Shown here piece by piece: positions 1 through 9,418 of a stretch of DNA of 51,587 bases. The notes below the pieces were generated by a model. It was not told the origin of the DNA, did not search any database, and saw only the letters and a program-made list of their open reading frames with translations. Made by a program: the position numbers and the translations under genes. Source of the DNA: an uncultured Alphaproteobacteria bacterium (GTDB lineage Bacteria > Pseudomonadota > Alphaproteobacteria > HIMB59 > GCA-002718135); NCBI GenBank assembly GCA_902621725.1, contig CACNND010000008.1:1-51587 (forward strand). The letters are read 5' to 3'. Position 1 is the first letter of the stretch; the number at the start of each line of letters is the position of its first letter.

Positions 1-2803
1 ATTCATTTGAAAGAATTTCTGAATTTTTCCAATTTTGAAAATTTTGGTTAAACAAATTTTGATCATCAAATGATATTTCATTTTCCTCAAAAAGCATATC
101 TTGATTGAGATTTTTATCAGCTGCAAATAATTCAACAAATTTTGGAACATTGTTAAAAATTTTCGATCTATTTGTTTCTAAGCTATCAAAAGCTCCTGCT
201 TGTACAAGTTTTTCTAGTTGCCTTTTATTAATAACATCTTTTTTAACTCTATTCATAAAATCGATTATACTTTTAAATTTTCCATTATGTTCTCTTTCTT
301 TTACCATACTAGAAATTGATTTAAGACCAACACCCTTTATTGCTGAAAGACCAAATCGAATAGATTTATTATTATCAATTGTCTCAATTGAAAATAAAGA
401 GTCTGAATAATTAATATCAGGTTTTAAAAAACTTATATTTAGTCTTTCTATCTCTTGCTTAAGTAATATAATTTTTTCAGTTCTATCAATTGAGTAGTTT
501 AATGTTGCTGTTAGAAATTCATGCGGAAAATTAGCTTTTAAGTAAGCAGTTTGATAAGAAATTAATGCATAAGCGGCAGCATGACTTTTATTAAAACCAT
601 AACCTGCAAATTTATCAACTAAATCAAAAATTTTTGAAGCTTCTTTTTTATTAATATTATTTTGAACCGCACCTTCTATAAATCTTGTTTTTTGCATATC
701 CATTTCTTTTTGAATTTTTTTTCCCATTGCTCTTCTTAGTAAATCTGCTTCCCCTAAAGAATAATTAGATAGTACTTGAGCAATCTGCATTACTTGTTCT
801 TGATAAACTATAATTCCATAAGTTTCCTTTAAAACATCCTTTAACATGGAATGAAGATATTTAATTTCTTCTCTGCCGTGTTTTCTATTACAAAAAGATG
901 GAATATTATCCATTGGTCCAGGCCTAAACAAAGCAACTACAGCAATTATTTCTTCAAATCTATCAGGTTGCAATTGGCGAAGAACACTACCCATACCATT
1001 ACTCTCTAATTGGAATATTCCTACTGTATCCCCCTTACTTAACTGATCATAGGTTTTTGTGTTATTAAGAGGTATATTATTTATCAAAAAATTTTTATCT
1101 TCTTTAACTATTAATTTTGTACAATCATCTATAATAGATAGTGTGGTTAAACCAAGAAAATCAAATTTTATTAAACCTGCCTCTTCAACGTACTTCATTG
1201 AAAATTGTGTAGCATTAGAATTAGTATTTTGATCTTTATATAAAGGAACTACTTTAGACAACTTTTCGTGGCCAATAACAACTCCAGCAGCATGTGTTGA
1301 AGCATGTCTGTGAGTTCCTTCAATTTTCAGACTGACATCAATAATATTTGCAATTCTTTCATCACTACTTATCCTTTCCTGCAAACTTCTTTCAGATTTA
1401 ATAGATTCACTTAAAGTAAGTGGGTTTGATGGATTAAAAGGTATTAGTTTAGCAAAAGAGTCAACTTCTCCATAAGGAACCTCCAAAACTCTACCAATAT
1501 CTCTTACCGCAGCTCTTGATGCAAGAGTACCAAATGTAATTATATGAGCAACACATTCACTTCCATATTTATTATTTACGTATTCAATAACTTCATCTCT
1601 TCTAGTTTGACAAAAATCTATATCAAAATCTGGCATTGACACTCTTTCTGGATTTAAGAATCTTTCAAATAATAATTCATACTTTAATGGATCTAAATCT
1701 GTTATTCCTAAGCACCAAGCCACTAAACTACCGGCACCTGATCCTCTCCCAGGACCAACAGGTATGAATTGATCTTTAGCCCAGTTAACAAAATCTGCTA
1801 CTATTAAAAAATATCCTGCGAAGCCCATTCTAATTATTATTTCATTTTCATATTTCAATCTATCAGTATAAATTTCTACATTCTTGATCTTCTTTTCTTT
1901 TATTTTTTTTTCAAGTCCTAGTTTTGAGGATTTTAATAAAAAATCTTCCGCTGATAGATTTAAATCATTTTTAAATTCAGGTAATTGTGGTTTTGTTGAC
2001 TCAGGAAAATAATTACAAGATACGGAAATATTTAAATTATTTTGTATTATTTCAGGAATATCTTCAAAATTTGCATGCATTTCTTTACTTGATTTAAAAT
2101 AAATATTTTCATTTGAAGTATTTCTTTGAGAATTATTAATTGTAGATTTTTGAGCAATACATAGTAATGCATCATGAGCTGAATAATCATCTTTATTAGC
2201 GTACTTAATATTATTTGAGCCAATAAGGGGTATGTCAAATTCTTTTGATAAATTAATGAATTCTTCCTCAAAAATATCTATATTTTGGTCATCTATTCTT
2301 TGAATTTCGAAAAGAAAGTTTTGTTTAAAAATTTTTTTAAAATTATCGATTAATTGAATGATGTCTTTTTTTCTGTTTTCTTTACTTAATAAAAGTAAGG
2401 GATTAAATTCACCACCTATAAAACAGAATAAACCTTCAGAAAATTTTTCTAATTGCGAAAAGTTTATGCCAATATTCTTTCCTTCATTAAGATGAGAAAG
2501 TGAGCTTAATTCTAATAGATTTCTATACCCAATTTCATTTTTTACCAAAAATGTCACTTGGGAAATTTGATTATTTACAATAATATCTAGTAAATTTATT
2601 GAAGTTCCAATTATAGGTTGAATATTATTTTTTACACATTCTTTGGAAAATTCAAAAACTCCAAACATATTATTATTATCTGTAATGGCGATTGCAGGCA
2701 TTTCATTTTTTTTAGCAAGATCTACTAAATTTGTAATTTTTAGCGTACTTTCTGACAAAGAATATGAAGATAAAGATCGTAAGTGAATAAAAGGATTATT
2801 CAT
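1..2803 (-). CDS. dnaE: DNA polymerase III alpha subunit (5' part; runs off the window)
   Basis: This is the catalytic subunit of the replicative polymerase. The window holds the first 934 residues; the usual length is about 1,150, so the C-terminus lies beyond position 1. The ATG at 2803 gives a PHP-domain start (FIHLRSLSSYSL) followed by PAIAITD, as in bacterial DnaE. The palm motif PDFDIDF is at residues 391-397 (catalytic Asp392 and Asp394), and the third catalytic Asp is D548 in KFDFLGLTT. The GRGSGAGSLVAW finger-proximal motif is also readable. The frame is open to the edge. The start overlaps the end of lolD by 8 nt, so the gene is translationally coupled to the lolCD genes upstream. 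I see no sign of damage. Confidence 0.95.
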   Translation of the reverse strand, partial: MNNPFIHLRSLSSYSLSESTLKITNLVDLAKKNEMPAIAITDNNNMFGVFEFSKECVKNNIQPIIGTSINLLDIIVNNQISQVTFLVKNEIGYRNLLELSSLSHLNEGKNIGINFSQLEKFSEGLFCFIGGEFNPLLLLSKENRKKDIIQLIDNFKKIFKQNFLFEIQRIDDQNIDIFEEEFINLSKEFDIPLIGSNNIKYANKDDYSAHDALLCIAQKSTINNSQRNTSNENIYFKSSKEMHANFEDIPEIIQNNLNISVSCNYFPESTKPQLPEFKNDLNLSAEDFLLKSSKLGLEKKIKEKKIKNVEIYTDRLKYENEIIIRMGFAGYFLIVADFVNWAKDQFIPVGPGRGSGAGSLVAWCLGITDLDPLKYELLFERFLNPERVSMPDFDIDFCQTRRDEVIEYVNNKYGSECVAHIITFGTLASRAAVRDIGRVLEVPYGEVDSFAKLIPFNPSNPLTLSESIKSERSLQERISSDERIANIIDVSLKIEGTHRHASTHAAGVVIGHEKLSKVVPLYKDQNTNSNATQFSMKYVEEAGLIKFDFLGLTTLSIIDDCTKLIVKEDKNFLINNIPLNNTKTYDQLSKGDTVGIFQLESNGMGSVLRQLQPDRFEEIIAVVALFRPGPMDNIPSFCNRKHGREEIKYLHSMLKDVLKETYGIIVYQEQVMQIAQVLSNYSLGEADLLRRAMGKKIQKEMDMQKTRFIEGAVQNNINKKEASKIFDLVDKFAGYGFNKSHAAAYALISYQTAYLKANFPHEFLTATLNYSIDRTEKIILLKQEIERLNISFLKPDINYSDSLFSIETIDNNKSIRFGLSAIKGVGLKSISSMVKEREHNGKFKSIIDFMNRVKKDVINKRQLEKLVQAGAFDSLETNRSKIFNNVPKFVELFAADKNLNQDMLFEENEISFDDQNLFNQNFQNWKNSEILSNE

Positions 2804-3485
2804 TTGTCAAATGTATTTTCTTATTTTTAAAATAATAAATTTCATCAGCTAATAAAGAATATTTTTTGTTATGAGTAACATATACTAAAGTTTTTTTATT
2901 TTGTTTGATATAATTTATAAAAAATTTAAAAATGTTGTTAGCAGTATCCTCATCAAGATTTCCAGTCATCTCATCAGCTAGAATTAAATCTGGGTTAGTT
3001 ACTAAAGATCTTGCAATAGCGACTCTTTGTTGCTCTCCTCCTGATAATTTTAGAGGTTTATAATTAATTCTTTCACCTAAACCAAATTCGAGAAGTAGTT
3101 TTTTAGAAATTTCATAATTATTCTTTTCATTTTTATTTATTAATAATGGCAACATAACATTCTCGATCACAGTGAGTTCAGGAATCAGATGAAAAAATTG
3201 ATGAATAAAACCAATGGATAATCCTCTAATTTTATTCGTTTCATTTTTTGAGCATAAAGAAATATCTTTATTTTTAAAATAAAAGTTTCCATCATATTCT
3301 GAATCAAGTAAACCAATAATATTCAGAAAAGTTGTTTTGCCTGAACCTGAGGGCCCAACAATTGAAACTTTAGTATTTTGCTCTAATTTAAAATTTAAAT
3401 TTTTAATTATCTCAATTTTTGAATTATTTTCATTTGTATAATTTTTACAAAGATTGGTTATCTCTAATAAATATTTATTATTCAC
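2796..3485 (-). CDS. lolD: Lipoprotein-releasing ABC transporter ATP-binding protein LolD
   Basis: This is the ATPase of the LolCDE complex, which extracts outer-membrane lipoproteins from the inner membrane. It has 229 residues, the family size. Walker A GPSGSGKT is at 44-51, the Q-loop Gln is near 96, the signature LSGGEQQR is at 147-154, Walker B LILADE is at 167-172, and the H-loop His205 is in VTHN. The start overlaps the lolC stop by 8 nt, and the stop overlaps the dnaE start. The pairing with a LolC/E-type permease makes LolD more likely than MacB or another export ATPase. Confidence 0.93.
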   Translation of the reverse strand: MNNKYLLEITNLCKNYTNENNSKIEIIKNLNFKLEQNTKVSIVGPSGSGKTTFLNIIGLLDSEYDGNFYFKNKDISLCSKNETNKIRGLSIGFIHQFFHLIPELTVIENVMLPLLINKNEKNNYEISKKLLLEFGLGERINYKPLKLSGGEQQRVAIARSLVTNPDLILADEMTGNLDEDTANNIFKFFINYIKQNKKTLVYVTHNKKYSLLADEIYYFKNKKIHLTNE

Positions 3486-4728
3486 TTCTCAAACTTTTAA
3501 CAGGGTCTATTCTAGCTGAACTTAAAGCTGGAAAAATAGTTGATATAATTGATATGATGATTGCTACACAAAGTACATAGACTACCTCATTTACACTAAT
3601 TTTAGAGGGTAAAGATGATAAATAATAAACTTCTTCAGAAAACAGTTTTGTTCCAAGTAAATATTCTAAAAAACTTTGAATTGATTTAATATTTATTGTG
3701 AAAAGAATTCCAATTATTAATCCTATTAAAGATCCTATTAAACCAATTGAGATTCCAATAGTAAAAAATATTTTTATAATACTTTTATTACTCATTCCAA
3801 TAGTTTTCAAAATTCCAATATCTTTGTTTTTTTCTTTTACAAATATAATTAATCCTGAAATTATATTTAATGATGCAACTAAGATAATTAAAGAAAGAAT
3901 AATAAACATAACATTCTTTTCCACCTTAAGTGCATTTATTAAAGTTTTGTTTTGATCTATCCAAGATATTGAATAAAAATTTAATAAAAGACTAGATATT
4001 TCTAATTCTACTTTATTTTTAAATAATTCAATTTCATTAGGAGATGATGTAAAGAATTCAATTTTGTTATATATATCTTCGTCATATAAGAGTAATTTTC
4101 TAACAAGTTCTGAAGATAAAAAAATTAAATTTGAATCATATTCATATAAACCTAGATCAAATACACCAACTACATCCAATGTTTTAAATCTTGGAATATT
4201 TCCTAATATTGTTTTATCAGTCTTTGGAATTGCAATTTTAACCTTATCTCCCACACTTAAATTCATTTCATTTGCTAAGGAATCTCCAATTAATATTTCA
4301 CTTTTTGGATTTTGAATTAATGCGCCCATATTAATTGAATTAAACAAATAATGATTTTTATCATATTCATCATAGCCTTTGATCATAACACCTTTTGAGT
4401 TATTTGATTTTATAATTAATCCATTTGTTTCAATAGATTTGTAGTGTTGGTAAAAAAAAGAATTATCAATATTCAATATGAGTTCATTAGCTTGCTTATT
4501 TGTTATCTCATTATCAAAACTATAAATATTAAGGTGTGAATTAAGTCCAATTATTCTGTTAGTTAGATCAATTCTAAAACCATTCATAACAGACATTACT
4601 ATAATAATTGCTGCTACTCCTAAACCAATACCTATTATTGAAAACCAAGCGAAAATAGACACATAGCCATCAGATTTCTTAGAGAATAAAAACCTAAAAA
4701 TCAGTAATCGTTCTGATTTAGAAATCAT
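3478..4728 (-). CDS. lolC: Lipoprotein-releasing system permease LolC/LolE
   Basis: This is the inner-membrane permease partner of LolD, 416 residues long. It has the family layout: an N-terminal membrane helix (about residues 21-49, containing GIGLGVAAIIIVMSVMNGFR), a large periplasmic domain, and three C-terminal helices from about residue 270 with an FtsX-like region ending in [14 protein letters not shown]. Alphaproteobacteria usually carry one LolC/E-type protein that acts as a homodimer, and only one is seen here. The start lies directly after the proS stop, and the stop overlaps lolD. Confidence 0.93.
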   Translation of the reverse strand: MISKSERLLIFRFLFSKKSDGYVSIFAWFSIIGIGLGVAAIIIVMSVMNGFRIDLTNRIIGLNSHLNIYSFDNEITNKQANELILNIDNSFFYQHYKSIETNGLIIKSNNSKGVMIKGYDEYDKNHYLFNSINMGALIQNPKSEILIGDSLANEMNLSVGDKVKIAIPKTDKTILGNIPRFKTLDVVGVFDLGLYEYDSNLIFLSSELVRKLLLYDEDIYNKIEFFTSSPNEIELFKNKVELEISSLLLNFYSISWIDQNKTLINALKVEKNVMFIILSLIILVASLNIISGLIIFVKEKNKDIGILKTIGMSNKSIIKIFFTIGISIGLIGSLIGLIIGILFTINIKSIQSFLEYLLGTKLFSEEVYYLSSLPSKISVNEVVYVLCVAIIISIISTIFPALSSARIDPVKSLRSE

Positions 4729-6024
4729 CTATTTTTTTAACTTATTATTAATAAAATCAATTACACTACTGGATGAAATTTTTTCACTTTCATTATTTTG
4801 GCGATTTTTTATTTCTACTAAATTATCTTTTAAATCTCTTTTGCCAATAATAATTTGATATGGTGTCCCAATTAACTCGTTATCAGATAATTTTTTTCCT
4901 ATACTGCACATTCTATCATCTAAAATGACTTCAATATTATTTTTCATAAAATATTCATAATATTCTGATGATTTTGTGGCACAATCTTGATCTTCTGGCA
5001 TTAAATTGACTATGGAAACCTTAAATGGAGCAACATCTAAAGGCCACCTAATTCCTTTTTCATCATGATAAGCTTCTATAATTGCGCCCACAAGCCTTGA
5101 AACACCAATGCCATATGATCCCATATGCACTGGAACATTTTTCCCACTTTTATCTTGAACAAATGCATTTAATTTCTCAGAATATTTTGTTCCAAAATAA
5201 AATATATGACCTACTTCAATACCCTTAGAAATTTTTAAATCTTCGTTTGAAATAGGGCAATTTTTTTCATCATGTTGATCATCAACTGCAGCATAGAATG
5301 ACTGCAACTCATTTGGGTCTATAGTTTCAGGGTTTAGTGTTTCTAATTTTTTATCATAATAAAGTGTACTTTCACCAGTCTTGGCTAGTATTTGAAATTC
5401 ATGACTTAAGTTACCTCCAATTGGTCCTGTTTCTGCTCTTAAAGAAATTGGTGTTAAACCCATTCTAATAAAAGTTTTTATGTATGCTTTAAACATATTG
5501 TCATAAGATCTTTTTGCTTCACTTTCATCAAGATCAAATGAATAATTATCCTTCATTAAGAATTCTCTTCCTCGCATTACTCCAAACCTAGGCCTAACTT
5601 CATCTCGGAATTTCCATTGAATATGATAAAGATTTTTTGGAAGATCTTTGTAAGAATTTATATGTGATTGAAATATATCTGTAATTAATTCTTCATTTGT
5701 TGGGCCGTAAAGCATTTCCCTTCCACTTCTATCTGTAATCCTTAACATTTCTTTTCCATAATCATCGTATCTTCCTGATTTAATCCATAAATCAGAAGAT
5801 TGAATCGTAGGCATAAGCAGTTCTACTGCTCCTGCATTATTTTGTTCCTCTCTAACAATCTGTTCAATTTTTTTTAATACAAGTAGACCTAGAGGTAACC
5901 ACGAATAAATACCGGCACTAGATTGTTTAATCATGCCAGCTCTGATCATTAATTTATGTGAAATTATTTCAGCATCTGATGGTGCATCTTTAATAGTGGG
6001 AAGAAAAAAGTTAGAATATTTCAT
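4729..6024 (-). CDS. proS: Prolyl-tRNA synthetase, short alphaproteobacterial form
   Basis: This class II enzyme charges tRNA-Pro. It has 431 residues, the short form common in alphaproteobacteria, which lacks the editing insertion found in the roughly 570-residue E. coli enzyme. Motif 1 is in the region GIYSWLPLGLLVLKKIE, motif 2 is FRDEVRPRFGVMRGREF, and motif 3 is GSYGIGVSRLVGAI. The anticodon-binding domain covers roughly residues 335-431. Its start overlaps the upstream DUF1467 gene by 4 nt. Its position between rnj/DUF1467 and lolC is conserved in the class. Confidence 0.95.
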   Translation of the reverse strand: MKYSNFFLPTIKDAPSDAEIISHKLMIRAGMIKQSSAGIYSWLPLGLLVLKKIEQIVREEQNNAGAVELLMPTIQSSDLWIKSGRYDDYGKEMLRITDRSGREMLYGPTNEELITDIFQSHINSYKDLPKNLYHIQWKFRDEVRPRFGVMRGREFLMKDNYSFDLDESEAKRSYDNMFKAYIKTFIRMGLTPISLRAETGPIGGNLSHEFQILAKTGESTLYYDKKLETLNPETIDPNELQSFYAAVDDQHDEKNCPISNEDLKISKGIEVGHIFYFGTKYSEKLNAFVQDKSGKNVPVHMGSYGIGVSRLVGAIIEAYHDEKGIRWPLDVAPFKVSIVNLMPEDQDCATKSSEYYEYFMKNNIEVILDDRMCSIGKKLSDNELIGTPYQIIIGKRDLKDNLVEIKNRQNNESEKISSSSVIDFINNKLKK

Positions 6025-6254
6025 TTATTAAATATATTTGATAAATCAAATCCAAATAAAATCAAAAAAAATAGTATTAAAGCTGATATTAATGAAGTTG
6101 CTATAAATTTTATTAGAAGATATGGCTTACTTGGAGCACTTTTTGCATGTCCAGATTCTACTTTTTGGGGTACTTTTATCTTAATCGGTAGGAGTATGAA
6201 AAATAAAATCCACCAAACAAGGATAAAAATTAGAACATGAGTAAATAGTGCCAT
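6021..6254 (-). CDS. DUF1467 family small membrane protein
   Basis: This 77-residue protein has two predicted membrane helices (about 5-24 and 50-72) separated by a basic, Pro-rich loop. The size, the FHDUF1467-like loop PIKIKVPQKVESGHAKSAPSKP and its place just before proS match the DUF1467 family, a protein of unknown function conserved in alphaproteobacteria. It shares a base with the rnj stop (TAATG-type junction) and overlaps proS by 4 nt. The function is not known. Confidence 0.8.
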   Translation of the reverse strand: MALFTHVLIFILVWWILFFILLPIKIKVPQKVESGHAKSAPSKPYLLIKFIATSLISALILFFLILFGFDLSNIFNK

Positions 6255-7927
6255 TAAGATCTTATTAAATGAACTTCAATTTCTGGTTTTTTTTGAATTG
6301 AATTTTTTATAATCTTTCTAAAACTACTTTTAACTAAGTCAGATACTATAAGATCTGATGATTTTTGATCTTTGTTAAGTTTTGTATAGTTTTCTATAAA
6401 AAGTATTTTAAAATCATTTTTAATATTTTCTTCATCTATTCCCGGCAATCCTTTTAAAGTAAGTAACATATTTTTATTAATTGAATAGTCATCATCATTG
6501 ATAATTAAAGAAATTAAAACTAGCCCCTCAAATGAATATTTCCTTCTCTCTTTAATAAAAGCAGATTCAGAGTCGTAAAGATTTTTACCCTCAACAATTA
6601 ACTTTCCAGTTTCAAATTTTTCTACAATTTTAGGTTCACCTGGTGCAATTTTGAGACATTTTCCATTTTCTAAAATTTTAGTAAATGGTACTTGAGATGA
6701 GTAAGATAATTGTTTATGTGCCTCTAGATGCATAGGTTCACCATGCACAGGAATAGATAAGTAAGGTTTTGTCCAATTATACATTTGTTTTATTTCATCT
6801 GCATAACCATGACCTGAAACATGTACTAAATCATCATCAGCAGTTACTATCTCAACTCTTTGTCTAATAAGTAAGTTCTTTAAATTATTTATTGATTTTT
6901 CATTACCAGGAATATCTCTAGAGCTAAAAATGACTACATCTTCAGGCTCTAAATGTAAATGTTGATGAGAATTATAAGCTATTCTAAAAAGGGCAGATCT
7001 TTTTTCACCCTGACTACCAGTACAAATTATGACTAAATTTTCTCTTGGTATATAAGAAGCTTCATCTTCACTGATAAAAATTTCATCATCTGCAACATAA
7101 CCACATTTTCTTGCTACCTCGATATTTTTTTTCATACTTCTGCCAACAAGAGCGACCTTTCTTTTATTTTTTTTTGCTGCGTGAATAATATTTTTCATTC
7201 TTGCAATATTTGAAGAAAAACATGTAACAACAATTCTATTAGAAAACCTTGAAAATACACTTGTCAGTTCATCCCTAACGTCATTTTCAGATTCTGATTT
7301 ACCAGGCACATTTGCGTTAGTAGAGTCACCTATTAAGGCAAGTAATCCATCATTTCCTAATTTTTCAAATTTTTCTTTTGAAAATGAGTCTCCTAAAGTA
7401 GGTGAATGATCTATTTTCCAATCAGCAGTATGAAGTAATGATCCATATGTTGTTTTAATTACAATTGCAGTTGGTTCAGGAATTGAGTGTGTAGTTGGAA
7501 TAAAACTTATATCAAAATTATTGAGTATTAATTTCTTTTCTAGATTTATCTCTTCTAAAGTAAATCCTTCTACTTTATTGAATTCTTTTAGCCTATTTTC
7601 AATAAGAAATTTTGCAAATTTACTTGCATATACTGGACATTTAATTTTATTTGCTAAGAACGCAACGGCTCCTGCATGATCTTCATGACCATGGCTGATT
7701 ATAATTGCCTCGAGATTATCTTCTAAACTTTCAATATGATCAATTTTTGGTACTAATAAATCTACACCAGGAAACTTTTCATCTGCAAATGAAAGACCTA
7801 AATCTATCATTATCCATTTTCCATCACATCCGTAAAGATAACAATTTGCACCTATTTCTCCAATACCTCCAAGAGATAAAAAGTGTAGTCCTTCATTAAA
7901 ATCATTTAGTTGTAAATTATTACTCAT
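6254..7927 (-). CDS. rnj: Ribonuclease J
   Basis: This metallo-beta-lactamase/beta-CASP nuclease acts in RNA maturation and decay and has 557 residues, the usual size. The zinc-binding motif HGHEDH is at residues 79-84. Later beta-CASP signatures include GDSTNAN, CFSSNIARM and HVSGHGYADEIKQM, and VHGEPMHLEAH lies near the end of the catalytic core. The gene sits between coaX (8-nt overlap) and DUF1467, the usual alphaproteobacterial arrangement. This indicates an RNase J-based decay machinery in this lineage; RNase E is not visible in the window. Confidence 0.95.
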   Translation of the reverse strand: MSNNLQLNDFNEGLHFLSLGGIGEIGANCYLYGCDGKWIMIDLGLSFADEKFPGVDLLVPKIDHIESLEDNLEAIIISHGHEDHAGAVAFLANKIKCPVYASKFAKFLIENRLKEFNKVEGFTLEEINLEKKLILNNFDISFIPTTHSIPEPTAIVIKTTYGSLLHTADWKIDHSPTLGDSFSKEKFEKLGNDGLLALIGDSTNANVPGKSESENDVRDELTSVFSRFSNRIVVTCFSSNIARMKNIIHAAKKNKRKVALVGRSMKKNIEVARKCGYVADDEIFISEDEASYIPRENLVIICTGSQGEKRSALFRIAYNSHQHLHLEPEDVVIFSSRDIPGNEKSINNLKNLLIRQRVEIVTADDDLVHVSGHGYADEIKQMYNWTKPYLSIPVHGEPMHLEAHKQLSYSSQVPFTKILENGKCLKIAPGEPKIVEKFETGKLIVEGKNLYDSESAFIKERRKYSFEGLVLISLIINDDDYSINKNMLLTLKGLPGIDEENIKNDFKILFIENYTKLNKDQKSSDLIVSDLVKSSFRKIIKNSIQKKPEIEVHLIRS

Positions 7928-8681
7928 AAAAATGTTTGTTACCGATTTCTTTTATTCCTTCTAATGTCAAATGTTCCATATATATAGGTTTATAAATAAT
8001 TTTATCCCTAAATATTTTACCTAGACCACCCGTAATATAGACTTTGGGCTTAAAGTTATTCTCCTTAATAATTTGCTTTAATATGCCATTAACTGCATGC
8101 AAATAACCAAAATAGAAACCTGATTGAATAGAAGCAGATGTATTATTATTAACAATTTTATTTGATTTTGAGATTTTTGAAGTTTTTATTAACTCAGCAT
8201 TTTTTAAAAGTGTCTCCATTGAAAGATTTATACCTGGAAAAATTAATCCACCTAAATATTGATTATTTTTAATGACATCGAAAGTAGTAGCTGTACCAAA
8301 GTCGAGAATTATACAGTCTTTGATTTTCTTACTATATACATAGGCATAGTTTGCTATTCGATCACTCCCAATTTGATTTAAATTATAATTGATATTATTT
8401 CTAAATGATATTTTTTTGGGATTAATTACATAAAATTTGAATTTATTTTTTTGAAAAATATTTTTTAAAATTAAATTTAAAGAAGGTACAACAGAGGACA
8501 AGATACAAAATCTATCTTTAAGATTATTAATCAATTTTTTGTTAGATTTAAAAAATTTATTTATATCTTTTTTTGTAATATTGATTTTTTTTTCTGTTTT
8601 TAATCTAATAATTTTAATTAATTTATTTTTTGTATAAAAACCTATAACTATATTCGTATTACCTACATCTATAACAATCAT
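7920..8681 (-). CDS. coaX: Type III pantothenate kinase
   Basis: This enzyme phosphorylates pantothenate in the first step of coenzyme A synthesis. It has 253 residues, the family size. Visible motifs are the N-terminal phosphate loop VIDVGNTNIVIGF, the pantothenate-site GSDRIANY, the second phosphate motif ILDFGTATTFDVI, and GGLIFPGINLSMETL. It overlaps birA by 1 nt and rnj by 8 nt, so the three are translationally coupled. The birA-coaX pairing is common in bacteria. The sequence is Lys/Asn-rich, in line with the AT-rich genome. Confidence 0.94.
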   Translation of the reverse strand: MIVIDVGNTNIVIGFYTKNKLIKIIRLKTEKKINITKKDINKFFKSNKKLINNLKDRFCILSSVVPSLNLILKNIFQKNKFKFYVINPKKISFRNNINYNLNQIGSDRIANYAYVYSKKIKDCIILDFGTATTFDVIKNNQYLGGLIFPGINLSMETLLKNAELIKTSKISKSNKIVNNNTSASIQSGFYFGYLHAVNGILKQIIKENNFKPKVYITGGLGKIFRDKIIYKPIYMEHLTLEGIKEIGNKHFYE

Positions 8682-9415
8682 TAAATTATTCTAGCATTAT
8701 ATATATTTTCAAAATTAATATCATTTTTTAAAGTGATTGAACCATCTGGGTTAAGATTATGAAATATTCCTTGTTTTACATTTTGTTCATCAATTTTTAA
8801 ATTAATGTTGCTTCCTAAATATAATAATCTACTTTTATATTCAGTCATAATTTTTTCGTGGTTATTTAGCAGTTGTTTACAATTGTTAAAATACTCTTCC
8901 ATAATTTCATATACAAAATAAAAATTGTTAATTTCTTTATTGTATTTATTAATATTAGTTGTTAGATAATTTTCAATTTTTGGAGAAGATACTATATTAA
9001 CTCCAAAACCAGTATTGATATATTTATCACTTTTGATACTAAATATTTCAGAAATTATTCCAGAAATTTTTTCTTTATTAATTAAAATATCATTTGGCCA
9101 TTTAATTTGAGTTTTAACATTACAAATATTTTCAATCACAGAACAGATCATATTAGTAATAAAAGCATTATTTAAAAAATGATTTTCTATTGGCAATATA
9201 TTTTTAGATAAAATAGAAATATAGACATTATTTTTTGGACTTTCCCAAGTTGTTCCTCGTCTTCCAAATCCTTTTTTTTGTTCATTTGCCATCAAACATA
9301 TATCTCTATTATCAATAAGTTTTTTAACCTCTGACATTGTAGAGTCTACAGATTCAATAAAATGAAAATCAAAATTGTTTTTATCTAATAGATTTTTAAT
9401 TTTATCTAATGACAT
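8681..9415 (-). CDS. birA: Biotin--[acetyl-CoA-carboxylase] ligase, no repressor domain
   Basis: This enzyme attaches biotin to carboxylase carrier domains. It has 244 residues and lacks the N-terminal helix-turn-helix of E. coli BirA, so it is the ligase-only class. The biotinyl-AMP loop GRRGTTWESP, the strand NVYISIL, and the conserved KWPNDILINKEKISGI motif are all present, followed by a short C-terminal SH3-like domain. It starts 3 nt after the nuoN stop and reads on into coaX, so it is likely expressed from the complex I operon. Confidence 0.93.
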   Translation of the reverse strand: MSLDKIKNLLDKNNFDFHFIESVDSTMSEVKKLIDNRDICLMANEQKKGFGRRGTTWESPKNNVYISILSKNILPIENHFLNNAFITNMICSVIENICNVKTQIKWPNDILINKEKISGIISEIFSIKSDKYINTGFGVNIVSSPKIENYLTTNINKYNKEINNFYFVYEIMEEYFNNCKQLLNNHEKIMTEYKSRLLYLGSNINLKIDEQNVKQGIFHNLNPDGSITLKNDINFENIYNARII

Positions 9416-9418
9416 TAA

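Noticed and set aside
105-410. Plus-strand open frame inside dnaE
   Set aside because: It lies wholly inside the conserved dnaE coding region on the other strand and its product has no recognisable pattern.
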